This document shows, piece after piece, positions 1-6,696 of a stretch of 24,339 nucleotides of DNA. A program made the position numbers and the translations under genes. The stretch is from NCBI GenBank assembly GCA_026395095.1, contig JAPLZI010000064.1, positions 1 through 24,339 of the forward strand, given 5' to 3'. Under the pieces are notes generated by a model. That model saw only the letters and a program-made list of their open reading frames with translations, was not told where the DNA came from and ran no database searches. The stretch's first letter is position 1. Every line of letters begins with the position of its first letter. The stretch is from Candidatus Tayloriibacteriota bacterium. GTDB lineage: Bacteria > Patescibacteriota > Minisyncoccia > Phycocordibacterales > PALSA-1337.

Positions 1-144
1 GATTCATTTGAATTGCTAAAAGACGTGGAGCCTATAAACCATAATTATTGGACCCAGCAAAAAGTAAAGCCTGTTTCGTTTGAAAGGTTTAACTCAGTAA
101 TTGAGGCAATTGAACATTTTGGAGGAGAGGTGAGGTACAAATAA
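1..144 (+). CDS. C-terminal fragment of an unknown protein
   Basis: An open frame enters from the left edge and runs 47 codons to a TAA at 142-144. The visible tail is polar and ends in a short helix-like stretch (VIEAIEHFGGEVRYK). The start and most of the protein lie outside the window, and I do not recognise the family from this tail. It converges on the ParB-like gene that ends at 173, with 28 bases between the two stop codons and no clear terminator. It is called a gene because the frame is open to the edge, its codon use looks ordinary and it stops just before the next gene. Confidence 0.5.
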   Translation, partial: DSFELLKDVEPINHNYWTQQKVKPVSFERFNSVIEAIEHFGGEVRYK

Positions 145-172
145 TACATTCACTTCCCTAACTTCGCATGAT

Positions 173-508
173 TTACAGTTCCGTTTCAGGTGGCAAATCT
201 TTGGGCAAACGAATAGCCCTAATTGTGGAACGCTTCTCAACTACAGCCTTGTATAGTCGATGCCTGCCATCTATGATGTGATTCGTATGACTCAATAGAA
301 TCGGTTTGTCTGAGTCGACATTGTCCAGAGAGATTGAACCGACATCTAGATCTGAAATCTGGTCCAATAGACCTTCGACATCCACATCTTCCACAGCAAA
401 TCTTTCTTTTGCCCAGACAAATAAATGGCCAACATTATATCGCTTACCATCGAACCAACCTGATTCCTTGTGGACAACTAATTCCGCATCTGTGGTAATT
501 TTTTCCAT
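173..508 (-). CDS. Small ParB/sulfiredoxin-like domain protein
   Basis: A 111-aa protein whose C-terminal half carries the ParB N-domain signature: an ILLSHTNHIIDGRHRL segment (about residues 70-86) followed by a basic strand (IRAIRLPKD). In the ParB/Srx fold this DG-x-HR motif lies in the nucleotide-binding/nuclease core. There is no helix-turn-helix or dimer domain, so it is not a chromosome-partition ParB; standalone domains like this are usually annotated only as ParB-like nuclease-domain proteins. The start is fixed by a perfect TATAAT box ending exactly 6 nt before the ATG, which predicts a leaderless transcript. A protein with the same kind of motif is encoded near the other end of the window (23239-23625). 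The substrate is unknown. Confidence 0.72.
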   Translation of the reverse strand: MEKITTDAELVVHKESGWFDGKRYNVGHLFVWAKERFAVEDVDVEGLLDQISDLDVGSISLDNVDSDKPILLSHTNHIIDGRHRLYKAVVEKRSTIRAIRLPKDLPPETEL

Positions 509-514
509 AAAACA

Positions 515-520
515 ATTATA
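515..520 (-). promoter_or_regulatory. -10 box, leaderless start of the ParB-like gene
   Basis: TATAAT on the minus strand, separated by 6 nt (TGTTTT) from the ATG at 508. At this spacing transcription should begin at or next to the A of the start codon. No good -35 box is visible. Confidence 0.65.
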
Positions 521-666
521 TCAGGGTTCTTGTCGCCTTCAAAAAACAGTTGGTCAACGGTTATTTTTAATACCCAGATAGGATTCGAAATGACATTGCA
601 ATTACTTGTTGAACCCGGGTCATTATTTGTTGCAACTAGAAGTTAAGTATGTTTCCTAAAATAGGG

Positions 667-672
667 TAGAAT
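667..672 (+). promoter_or_regulatory. -10 box of polA, leaderless spacing
   Basis: TAGAAT followed by exactly 6 nt (AGACAA) and then the polA ATG at 679. There is no Shine-Dalgarno in the gap. This is the same layout as at eight other starts in the window. Confidence 0.6.
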
Positions 673-678
673 AGACAA

Positions 679-3183
679 ATGGAAAAAATTCCCCAAAACC
701 CGGCACCGAAAACTTCTAAATTGAAACGCCTTGTGCTCCTTGATGCCCACGCTATTCTTCACCGGGCCTATCACGCTCTGCCGGACTTCGCTACTGCAAA
801 AGGTGAGCCAACTGGGGCATTGTATGGGCTTTCCGCCATGCTTCTCAAGATAGTTACTGACCTGAAGCCTGATTATGTTGTAGCTTGTTATGACGTCAAA
901 GGCCCGACTCATAGACATGATGTATTCAAGGAATACAAAGCGCAGCGCAAGAAAGCTGAAGATGATCTCATCGCGCAGATGATCCGTTCGCGGGACATTT
1001 TTACTGCATTTGATATTCCGATTTATGACAAACAAGGTTTTGAGGCCGACGATATTCTGGGAACGATCGTCGAACAGACTAAGGATCGCAATGATCTGGA
1101 GATCATCATCGCGTCCGGCGACATGGATACGATGCAGCTCATCAATGATGGGCATGTGCGTGTGTACACGCTCAAAAAAGGCATTAGCGATACGATCATG
1201 TATGACGAGAAGGCTGTGAATGACCGTTACGGTTTTGGACCGGAATTAGTTTCCGATTACAAAGGCTTGTGTGGTGACCCCTCGGACAATATTCCAGGTG
1301 TGAAGGGAATTGGCGACAAGACTGCGACGACTCTGATCCAGACCTTTGGCACGATTGAGAATGTATATAGAGAGCTTGAAGCGGGGCACGAGGATAAATT
1401 CGAAAAGGCTGGAGTAAAGGCGCGTATTGTCGGATTATTGAAGGAAAATAAGGAAGAAGCGGAATTCAGTAAAATGTTGGCAACGATCAGAAGGAATGTG
1501 CCGATTGAATTCAAATTGCCGGAGAAGACCTTTAAAGAAGGAGTCGATGTCCAAAAGATAACGGCGCTTTGGAATGAGCTAGAGTTCAGAACTTTGCCAC
1601 AGCGGCTGAAAACGGTTTTGGAAGGAAAGAAAAGACCTGAGGAATCTCACTCAGAAGAACATTCCCAGCGGGAGCAGACCTCGAAGATTTTACTTCAGGC
1701 AAATTGTTTTGATTGTCACGGAGTTCTTCAGAGTGAGATTCCTCAGGTCGGCTCATCTAACCAACTCCAGTTTGGTTCCAATATTGATCCTGAAGAGTTG
1801 GAAAAAACCGCGTTGGCGTTGTGGCTGGTCAATTCAAATGTGACTGATCCGAAACTAGAAGATATTCTAAACTTCGCGAACACAGAGGATTTTAAAACCG
1901 CAAAGGAGGCAATTTTCACTGAACTCGACAAGCGGAAAGTCAGGAAAGTTTACGAGGAAATCGAACTGCCACTTATTCCTGTGAGGAGTGCTATGGAGAC
2001 TCGGGGTATAAAGATTGATCGGGTCGTTTTGGCAAAATTAGGTACCGAATATCATGCGACCGTAGACAAGCTGCAGAAGAAGATTTGGGAACTTGCGGGA
2101 GTCGAATTTAATATCAACTCACCCAAACAGCTCGGCGAGGTGCTTTTCGATAAGATGGGTTTGGCTGGCAAGAATATGAAAAAAACTGCTGGTGGTGCGC
2201 GTTCAACGAGAGAATCAGAATTAGAAAAACTCCGTGATACTCACGAGATAGTTCCGTTGTTATTCGAATATAGGGAATTGCAGAAGCTTCTGTCTACATA
2301 TATAGACGCCATTCCACCGCTTCTAGACGAGAATAATCGGTTGCACACCCGATTTGTGCAAACAGGTACAACGACTGGCCGTATGTCCTCGCAAAACCCA
2401 AATCTCCAGAATATTCCTATGCGTACTGAGCTTGGCCGGGCAATCCGTAAGGCTTTTGTCGCTCCAGATGGGTTTGTTTTAGCGGGGTTGGATTATTCGC
2501 AGATGGAATTGCGCATCGCCGCGTTTATGTCGGGCGACGAGAAGATGATAGATATTTTCCGAAAAGGTGAGGATGTCCATCGGGCTGTCGCAAGCGCTGT
2601 TTTCAAGGTTCCACAAGATAAGGTTGATCCGGAGATGCGCCGCCGGGCCAAAGTCATTAATTTCGGGATAATTTATGGTATGGGAGTTTTAGCGCTGAAA
2701 CAAAATCTTGGTACGAGCCGCGAAGAGGCGCAGAATTTCTACAATGATTACTTTAAGGAATTTTCAACACTGGCGAAATATCTGGATGAAGTGAAGGCCG
2801 AAACTGCTTTGAGAGGCTATACAGAAACATTTTATGGGCGCCGGCGCTATTTCGAGGGGATAAAGTCCAAGATTCCATATATTCGCGCACAGGCGGAACG
2901 AATGGCCATCAATGCGCCTATTCAAGGAACGGAGGCTGATGTTATCAAGCTCGCGATGATCCGAGTACAAAAATATATTCAGGACGAGAAGCTCGAAAAA
3001 GATGTGTTCCCGCTTTTGCAGGTTCACGATGAGCTAATCTATGAGATTAAAAAAGATAAAGCTGTGAAAGTCTCAGTCGAGATCGAGAAAATAATGAAAT
3101 CAGTTATGGATCCAAAAGACACGAAGGGAGTTGTGCTTGAGGCAAAAGGGTCGATTGGGAATGATTGGGGGGAGTTGAAGTAA
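679..3183 (+). CDS. polA: DNA polymerase I (5' nuclease + polymerase, no proofreading domain)
   Basis: Replication and repair polymerase of 834 aa. The N-terminal 5'-3' nuclease (about residues 15-300) shows D22, the FEADD motif, ASGDMD with D148/D150 and the helix-hairpin-helix region (CGDPSDNIPGVKGIG). The polymerase domain (about 425-834) has motif A DYSQMELR (D605), motif B RRRAKVINFGIIYG (K658, Y666) and motif C VHDE (D784). The roughly 110 residues between them are too short for a 3'-5' exonuclease and lack its DxE-type acidic motifs, so proofreading appears absent, as in many PolA outside the enterobacteria. Residues 319-357 are encoded by a 116-bp inverted repeat carried in frame (separate entry). 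The start is supported by TAGAAT 6 nt upstream. holA follows after 21 nt and may be partly co-transcribed. Confidence 0.97.
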   Translation: MEKIPQNPAPKTSKLKRLVLLDAHAILHRAYHALPDFATAKGEPTGALYGLSAMLLKIVTDLKPDYVVACYDVKGPTHRHDVFKEYKAQRKKAEDDLIAQMIRSRDIFTAFDIPIYDKQGFEADDILGTIVEQTKDRNDLEIIIASGDMDTMQLINDGHVRVYTLKKGISDTIMYDEKAVNDRYGFGPELVSDYKGLCGDPSDNIPGVKGIGDKTATTLIQTFGTIENVYRELEAGHEDKFEKAGVKARIVGLLKENKEEAEFSKMLATIRRNVPIEFKLPEKTFKEGVDVQKITALWNELEFRTLPQRLKTVLEGKKRPEESHSEEHSQREQTSKILLQANCFDCHGVLQSEIPQVGSSNQLQFGSNIDPEELEKTALALWLVNSNVTDPKLEDILNFANTEDFKTAKEAIFTELDKRKVRKVYEEIELPLIPVRSAMETRGIKIDRVVLAKLGTEYHATVDKLQKKIWELAGVEFNINSPKQLGEVLFDKMGLAGKNMKKTAGGARSTRESELEKLRDTHEIVPLLFEYRELQKLLSTYIDAIPPLLDENNRLHTRFVQTGTTTGRMSSQNPNLQNIPMRTELGRAIRKAFVAPDGFVLAGLDYSQMELRIAAFMSGDEKMIDIFRKGEDVHRAVASAVFKVPQDKVDPEMRRRAKVINFGIIYGMGVLALKQNLGTSREEAQNFYNDYFKEFSTLAKYLDEVKAETALRGYTETFYGRRRYFEGIKSKIPYIRAQAERMAINAPIQGTEADVIKLAMIRVQKYIQDEKLEKDVFPLLQVHDELIYEIKKDKAVKVSVEIEKIMKSVMDPKDTKGVVLEAKGSIGNDWGELK
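1634..1749 (+). repeat. 116-bp palindromic element in frame inside polA
   Basis: The arms 1634-1660 and 1723-1749 are reverse complements at 26 of 27 positions, enclosing a 62-nt loop. The left arm begins GACCTGAGGAATCTCACTCA and the right arm ends GTGAGATTCCTCAGGTC. The element lies exactly in the linker between the nuclease and polymerase domains and keeps the frame open, adding about 39 residues of polar, low-conservation sequence. A 27-bp complementary pair in coding DNA is not expected from codon constraints. It resembles in concept the Rickettsia palindromic elements, which also insert in frame into protein genes. No second copy of this sequence was seen in the window. Confidence 0.85.
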
Positions 3184-3188
3184 CGATA

Positions 3189-3194
3189 TATACT
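3189..3194 (+). promoter_or_regulatory. Possible -10 box of holA
   Basis: TATACT lies 10 nt before the holA ATG, in the short gap after polA. It would give a leader of only a few bases. The spacing is looser than the 6-nt pattern seen elsewhere, so this is less certain. Confidence 0.4.
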
Positions 3195-3204
3195 TACACC
3201 TATT

Positions 3205-3843
3205 ATGTTATATGTTTTCCATGGAACTGATGTCGGTCAAGCGGGAGTTAAAGCTCGAGCTCTTGTCGACTCTCTGCGTGCAAAGAAACCTGACGCGGCT
3301 TTTGTAAAGATCGAGGCTGATTCTTGGAATTCATCGGTTATTGAAGGGCATTTGGGTGGACAGGGTTTGTTTTCAAATAAGTATATTGTATTTCTAAGCC
3401 GAGTTACTGAAAGCACGGAAGCCAAAGAAGAAATCCTGAAATTCATTCCTGCCATGCAGGAGTCAACGAATATATTTATTGTTTTTGAGGGTAAGTTGAA
3501 TGCCGAGCTAAAAAAAGCCTTTGAAAAAAGCGCAGAGAAGATCGTCGAATGCGAAAAGAAAGATACAGCCAAATCATTTGCAAATAGCGGGTCAAATATC
3601 TTTGCTTTAGGTGATGCAGTTAGTCGGGGGGAGCGATTTAAAGCTTGGACATTGTATAGACAGGCGGTAGAAAATGGGGCTGAACCTGAAGCTATTCTAG
3701 GGATGCTCTTTTGGAAAGCCAAAACCATAGGCTCAAAAGAACTTGCGAGAGAGCTCGTCACCTTGTACCATGACGGGCATCGTGGTCTAGTTGATTTGGA
3801 GTTGGCCACGGAAAGGTTAGTTTTGAAATGCACTGGGAAGTAG
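3205..3843 (+). CDS. holA: DNA polymerase III delta subunit-like protein
   Basis: A 212-aa protein resembling the clamp-loader delta subunit, which opens the sliding clamp during replication. The start (MLYVFHGTD) matches the first strand of HolA proteins, where the Walker-A-like loop is degenerate. A helical C-terminal part (about residues 140-212, with ILGMLFWKAKTIG) corresponds to the helical collar region that usually reads LL..L..QLR. It is much shorter than E. coli HolA (about 340 aa), a reduction typical of CPR genomes. It directly follows polA, which fits a replication cluster. The assignment rests on overall pattern and context rather than a catalytic motif. Confidence 0.75.
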   Translation: MLYVFHGTDVGQAGVKARALVDSLRAKKPDAAFVKIEADSWNSSVIEGHLGGQGLFSNKYIVFLSRVTESTEAKEEILKFIPAMQESTNIFIVFEGKLNAELKKAFEKSAEKIVECEKKDTAKSFANSGSNIFALGDAVSRGERFKAWTLYRQAVENGAEPEAILGMLFWKAKTIGSKELARELVTLYHDGHRGLVDLELATERLVLKCTGK

Positions 3844-3855
3844 TTCATTGAATAT

Positions 3856-3947
3856 GCGCCCATATCTACACATGCGCCCATATCGGCGCTACGCTTGATA
3901 TAGGCGCTTCACTCGGTTCGAGACGGAATGTAGGAACACCCCGTCTC
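3856..3947 (+). repeat. Repeats and hairpins in front of tRNA-Lys
   Basis: GCGCCCATATC occurs twice, at 3856-3866 and 3874-3884, with a period of 18 bp. The second copy is followed by a near-perfect reverse complement (GATATAGGCGC, 3897-3907, 10 of 11). A second stem follows: GAGACGG at 3920-3926 with CCGTCTC at 3941-3947. The first seven bases of each direct copy (GCGCCCA) are the exact complement of the tRNA-Lys 3' acceptor strand at 4012-4018, so this block separates the tRNA's likely 5' end from its body. Confidence 0.7.
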
Positions 3948-4019
3948 ATCCCTCGTTCGCGGTGGTAGAGCAACTCCCTTTTAAGGAGTGGGTCGTTGGT
4001 TCGACTCCAACTGGGCGCA
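3946..4019 (+). tRNA. tRNA-Lys(TTT), 5' acceptor strand displaced
   Basis: From 3953 onward this is a complete tRNA body: D-arm GTTC/GAGC (3955-3958 with 3968-3971), anticodon stem ACTCC/GGAGT around the loop CTTTTAA (anticodon TTT, 3980-3982), T-arm GTTGG/CCAAC and 3' acceptor TGGGCGC plus discriminator A4019, with no encoded CCA. The seven bases where the 5' acceptor strand should be (3946-3952) form only about four of seven pairs. The exact partner GCGCCCA is found at 3874-3880, 72 nt before the body. Joining 3874-3880 to 3953-4019 gives a perfect 74-nt tRNA-Lys. It may be an interrupted gene, a pseudogene or a tRNA with a weakened acceptor stem. Confidence 0.75.
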
Positions 4020-4089
4020 CAAACTGGAGACTGTTATATTTGAATGCCGTTTGCCTGTTTTTGGGGTAGACCCAGGTTGGAGTCGAACC
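3998..4089. repeat. Inverted copy of the tRNA-Lys T-arm
   Basis: The T-arm and acceptor sequence at 3998-4015 (GGTTCGACTCCAACTGGG) reappears as its reverse complement at 4071-4089, with one extra G. A short TTAAGG further on (4091-4096) also echoes the anticodon-arm side. This looks like a degenerate minus-strand tRNA remnant with an internal deletion. In RNA it could pair with the tRNA's own T-arm. Confidence 0.7.
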
Positions 4090-4141
4090 CTTAAGGAAAG
4101 AACTGGACTCGAAATTCATTTGTTTTACTCCAGAGTACTGG

Positions 4142-4147
4142 TATGAT
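4142..4147 (+). promoter_or_regulatory. -10 box deciding the methyltransferase start
   Basis: TATGAT ends 7 nt before the ATG at 4155. The upstream in-frame ATG at 4143 lies inside this box and is therefore unlikely to be used. TTGTTT at 4120-4125 could be the -35 (16-nt spacer). Confidence 0.5.
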
Positions 4148-4154
4148 TAGTTTT

Positions 4155-5009
4155 ATGGGCGAAGGAATTAAATTCCAAAATAACCCCGAAGAATCTGAGC
4201 CAGAACGAGAGATCAAACTGGCAGAAAATGTAAGAAGGCTCTTCTCGTATAATTTCTCAGAAAAAAACGGTGAGGGTGCACTTATCGCAAACATAGAAAG
4301 TGTTGAAGCTTTAATTCCCGGGACAAGAACTGAGGACCTTGTTTCACTGGAAAATTGTGCCGAAACTATAGACAAAGAAATTGCCAATCCTGAAACTGGG
4401 AGCAGAGAAATAGGAAAAGCCTATGATACTGGGTATGTTGGGGCAGGAATCGGCTACATAAAAGATTTGGAATCGGGGATTAACCCGTTTCGAAAAAAAG
4501 TGGATTGGCTTAAGAACAAATTTAAGGATGTGGTTGTTATTGATCTGGGGGCCGGTACTAATATCGGTGGATATGAATTGGCATGTATGCTAGGCGCTAA
4601 GGGATACATAGGTATCGAGCCTTTTAATTATAAAGACTTAGTGCTCCAGGCATTTCTAAAAATCACTGAGAAGGAATTAAAGAAGAGAAAAATTGGCACT
4701 CAAATTGCAATGAATCTCGTAAAAGAGGATGCCCTGACCTTTTTAAAAAGGCTCCCTGACAACACGGTTGCATTATTCACTTTTGGAACTGACGAATTTA
4801 TATTACAAAATGGTAAATATATACATGAGGTCGAAGCTGAAATGGTTCGAGTCTTGAGTCCTGAAAGTACATGCATAATCCATAATTCGATGCTACATCC
4901 GACATCAGAGTCTTCCGGTTCGAGCATGATAGTAGACCCAGAATTTCCAACGTCGACAAAAAATACTGACGGTGTTCTGGTGATGAAGAAAGTTACCCAC
5001 AAAGAATAG
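4155..5009 (+). CDS. Class I SAM-dependent methyltransferase-like protein
   Basis: A 284-aa protein. Its central part carries a Rossmann methyltransferase pattern: strand VVVIDLGAGTNIGG (motif I, the SAM-binding glycine loop), then ELACMLGAKGYIGIEP, where the acidic residue ending strand 2 would hold the SAM ribose. Later come KEDALTFLKRLPDNTVAL (motif IV-like) and an EAEMVRVLSPESTCIIHN segment typical of helix and strand 5. The first ~125 residues are polar and unassigned. The substrate cannot be predicted, and the D/NPPY motif of N6-adenine or N4-cytosine DNA methylases is absent. An in-frame ATG lies 12 nt upstream, but the -10 box overlaps it, so 4155 is preferred. No terminator was seen downstream. 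Confidence 0.7.
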   Translation: MGEGIKFQNNPEESEPEREIKLAENVRRLFSYNFSEKNGEGALIANIESVEALIPGTRTEDLVSLENCAETIDKEIANPETGSREIGKAYDTGYVGAGIGYIKDLESGINPFRKKVDWLKNKFKDVVVIDLGAGTNIGGYELACMLGAKGYIGIEPFNYKDLVLQAFLKITEKELKKRKIGTQIAMNLVKEDALTFLKRLPDNTVALFTFGTDEFILQNGKYIHEVEAEMVRVLSPESTCIIHNSMLHPTSESSGSSMIVDPEFPTSTKNTDGVLVMKKVTHKE

Positions 5010-5187
5010 TATTTACTCCAAAATTAAAACAGCCACGTCGATTAGCTAGATTGGTGCGTTTCCACTTACTATCGCTCTAATAAAAAGTAGCTTTTCATAC
5101 AACCCCTGCATATAATCCCAATCCTCGAATATGGTTATAAGAATCTCTTGTTCGGCGCACAAAGTTAAATCTCTACTTTACTCATAC

Positions 5188-5217
5188 AAAAAAGCTGGTC
5201 CTTGGTTAGGGACCAGC
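5188..5217 (-). terminator. Intrinsic terminator of the large ParB-like gene
   Basis: Reading the minus strand, an 8-bp perfect stem (GCTGGTCC at 5194-5201 with GGACCAGC at 5210-5217) is followed by six T's. It lies 27 bases after the stop codon of the 5245-6534 gene. Confidence 0.85.
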
Positions 5218-5244
5218 CGCGTATTGATTCTGACGCTCTGAAAC

Positions 5245-6534
5245 TTATCTTCGTCGGGCTTTTTTGATCTTGTCGCCAAACGAACGGAGCCGCTGTATTA
5301 CAGTGCTGATATATTCGAGCACTCGCTCGACTTCTGCAGGTCTGTTGGCCAACAGACTGTCGATAGTGGCATTCGAATAGTTGTCGACAGTAATGGCGTC
5401 TGCCACCATTCTCGGAACTGCTACGAGCATGCTTTTGACGTTGTCAGTAGGCTTTCGTGGACGTCCATGTGCGGAGGGCCTATCAGGCATTTTCTCAGCA
5501 ATGAGTCTCTTCGTTTCGATGAGTTGGAGACGGCTGCTTTCCACTTGCGCAATCTTCCTGTAAATATCCATCTGCTCATTTGCCGGCACTTTGGCTAACC
5601 TCCAAGCTATCGAGGCGCTTAGCTGTTCTCTCCTCGGCAACTTCGGATCCAATTTTCTCAGGAGAGTTGGATGTAAATTGGTCAGGGTAAGATGTGTTGA
5701 AACCCAGGTAGTGCTCCGAGCACAAATGTGTCCGAGTTCCGCCATTGTCGCCCCTTCAGAATATTCCTGCAAGAGTGCGAGTGCGATTTCGATCTTATTG
5801 TATCTGGCGTGATGGAAGTCCCCGATGAAACACCAGCGGTGCTGTTTCTTCTTGTCAGGAATTTGGTCACGAGTCCGTACGATCGCCTCGAGCTTTTCGA
5901 GACCGAGTTCACGAGCCGCTCTCCAGCGACGCTCGCCTTTGACGAGTTCCCAATCGGCATTTGGATCACCTTGAACTTCGAGGACCTCGATTGGTGTATT
6001 TTGGCCGTCTTGGGACAAACTCTTCTTGATCTCGTTGAGTTCTCCCCGGCGAAAAGCCTTGCGCGGTTGGTCCTTGTTTGGCCGGATCCGATTCACGGGA
6101 ATGAGCAAGAATTTCGACCTTGGCAGTTCAACTCCAGGTTTCTGCGGTTGCGGGCCTCTGTCCCTGGTTACATTTTCTGAACTCTTTTCGGTCGTTCCAG
6201 CCGGTTCGTACTTCTCGTTTAACCAACTCGACATGATTGACCGGATCAGCGCGTCAATCTCTTTTTCCATTGAAAATGGTGTTTCGAGACTATATCCTGG
6301 GTGGTTATTATCAAAGCGCCAGGATTTGTCATCAAGACGCGATGCATTCCATGTGATGAATCGCTCTCTATTATTCTCATCCACCTTGACCAACTTTGTT
6401 GTACCGTTGTAGACGGATTCGTCATGAGATATGACGGTAATATCTGTTATATACCAGTTTTTCGCAACGAATTTCGGTTGACCGAAGTTCGTTGGTTTTA
6501 TCGATTTACCCAACGCTTCTGCGGGTGATTTCAT
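5245..6534 (-). CDS. ParB/RepB/Spo0J-family protein with extra N-terminal domain
   Basis: A 429-aa protein. Residues ~1-130 form a domain I do not recognise, rich in W/N/D. A basic, proline-rich linker leads to a ParB N-domain from ~145: LIPVNRIRPNKDQPRK (the opening strand and box of ParB), an IPDK region and the diagnostic GERRWRAARELG (about 200-211). A helical section with a helix-turn-helix-like stretch (ATMAELGHICARSTTWVSTHL) follows, as in ParB centromere binding. The C-terminus is strongly basic (KIKKARRR). No ParA is encoded in the window, so a partition role is not shown. AGGAG lies 9 nt before the ATG and a strong terminator follows. The gene looks richer in G+C than its neighbours and may have arrived from a plasmid or phage. 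Confidence 0.85.
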   Translation of the reverse strand: MKSPAEALGKSIKPTNFGQPKFVAKNWYITDITVISHDESVYNGTTKLVKVDENNRERFITWNASRLDDKSWRFDNNHPGYSLETPFSMEKEIDALIRSIMSSWLNEKYEPAGTTEKSSENVTRDRGPQPQKPGVELPRSKFLLIPVNRIRPNKDQPRKAFRRGELNEIKKSLSQDGQNTPIEVLEVQGDPNADWELVKGERRWRAARELGLEKLEAIVRTRDQIPDKKKQHRWCFIGDFHHARYNKIEIALALLQEYSEGATMAELGHICARSTTWVSTHLTLTNLHPTLLRKLDPKLPRREQLSASIAWRLAKVPANEQMDIYRKIAQVESSRLQLIETKRLIAEKMPDRPSAHGRPRKPTDNVKSMLVAVPRMVADAITVDNYSNATIDSLLANRPAEVERVLEYISTVIQRLRSFGDKIKKARRR

Positions 6535-6543
6535 TTGGATGTT

Positions 6544-6550
6544 CTCCTTT
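6544..6550 (-). promoter_or_regulatory. Shine-Dalgarno of the large ParB-like gene
   Basis: AAAGGAG on the minus strand, 9 nt before the ATG at 6534. It stands out because most starts in the window have no such site, and it implies a normal leader for this mRNA. Confidence 0.75.
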
Positions 6551-6643
6551 CAAAGGGCTTGGTCCTATGTGTATTCTTCTAGTGAAATAGACTAGTTTAC
6601 ACGGTGCTAAAAAGCAACAACCCACAACTCTCATTTTCGAAGC

Positions 6644-6673
6644 AAAAAAGAGTGCCATCCGTAGACGGCGCTC
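6644..6673 (-). terminator. Intrinsic terminator with TACG tetraloop
   Basis: On the minus strand the stem GAGCGCCGTC (6673-6664) and GATGGCACTC (6659-6650) encloses the tetraloop TACG, followed by six T's (6649-6644). There is one C-A mismatch and one G-T pair. It lies 24 bases after the stop of the 6697-7467 gene. UNCG-type loops are exceptionally stable in RNA. Confidence 0.85.
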
Positions 6674-6696
6674 TCGAAGTAAAACTTTGGCATTGC

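Noticed and set aside
643..1155. A 170-aa open frame antisense to polA
   Set aside because: It lies wholly opposite the conserved 5'-nuclease domain and has no family features; a shadow.
1702..1718. CxxCH heme-binding motif (CFDCH) in PolA
   Set aside because: It is encoded by the loop of the palindromic insertion in a cytoplasmic polymerase without signal peptide; a chance motif.
3237..3881. A 214-aa open frame antisense to holA
   Set aside because: Composition rich in S/F/A typical of an antisense reading; it mirrors holA and extends into the tRNA spacer. holA has the family start and a -10 box.
3881..3952. Group I intron in tRNA-Lys
   Set aside because: 72 nt is far too short for a group I intron and the position is not in the anticodon loop; left as an unexplained insertion.
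3840..3960. CRISPR-like repeats near tRNA-Lys
   Set aside because: Only two 11-bp copies with an 18-bp period and no spacer array or cas genes; better explained as tRNA-derived duplication.
4143..4154. Upstream ATG of the methyltransferase
   Set aside because: It lies inside the TATGAT box, so it would be upstream of the expected transcription start; 4155 is preferred.
5728..6180. A 150-aa plus-strand frame opposite the large ParB-like gene
   Set aside because: The minus strand carries the diagnostic GERRWRAAR motif, a Shine-Dalgarno and a terminator; the plus frame is a shadow.
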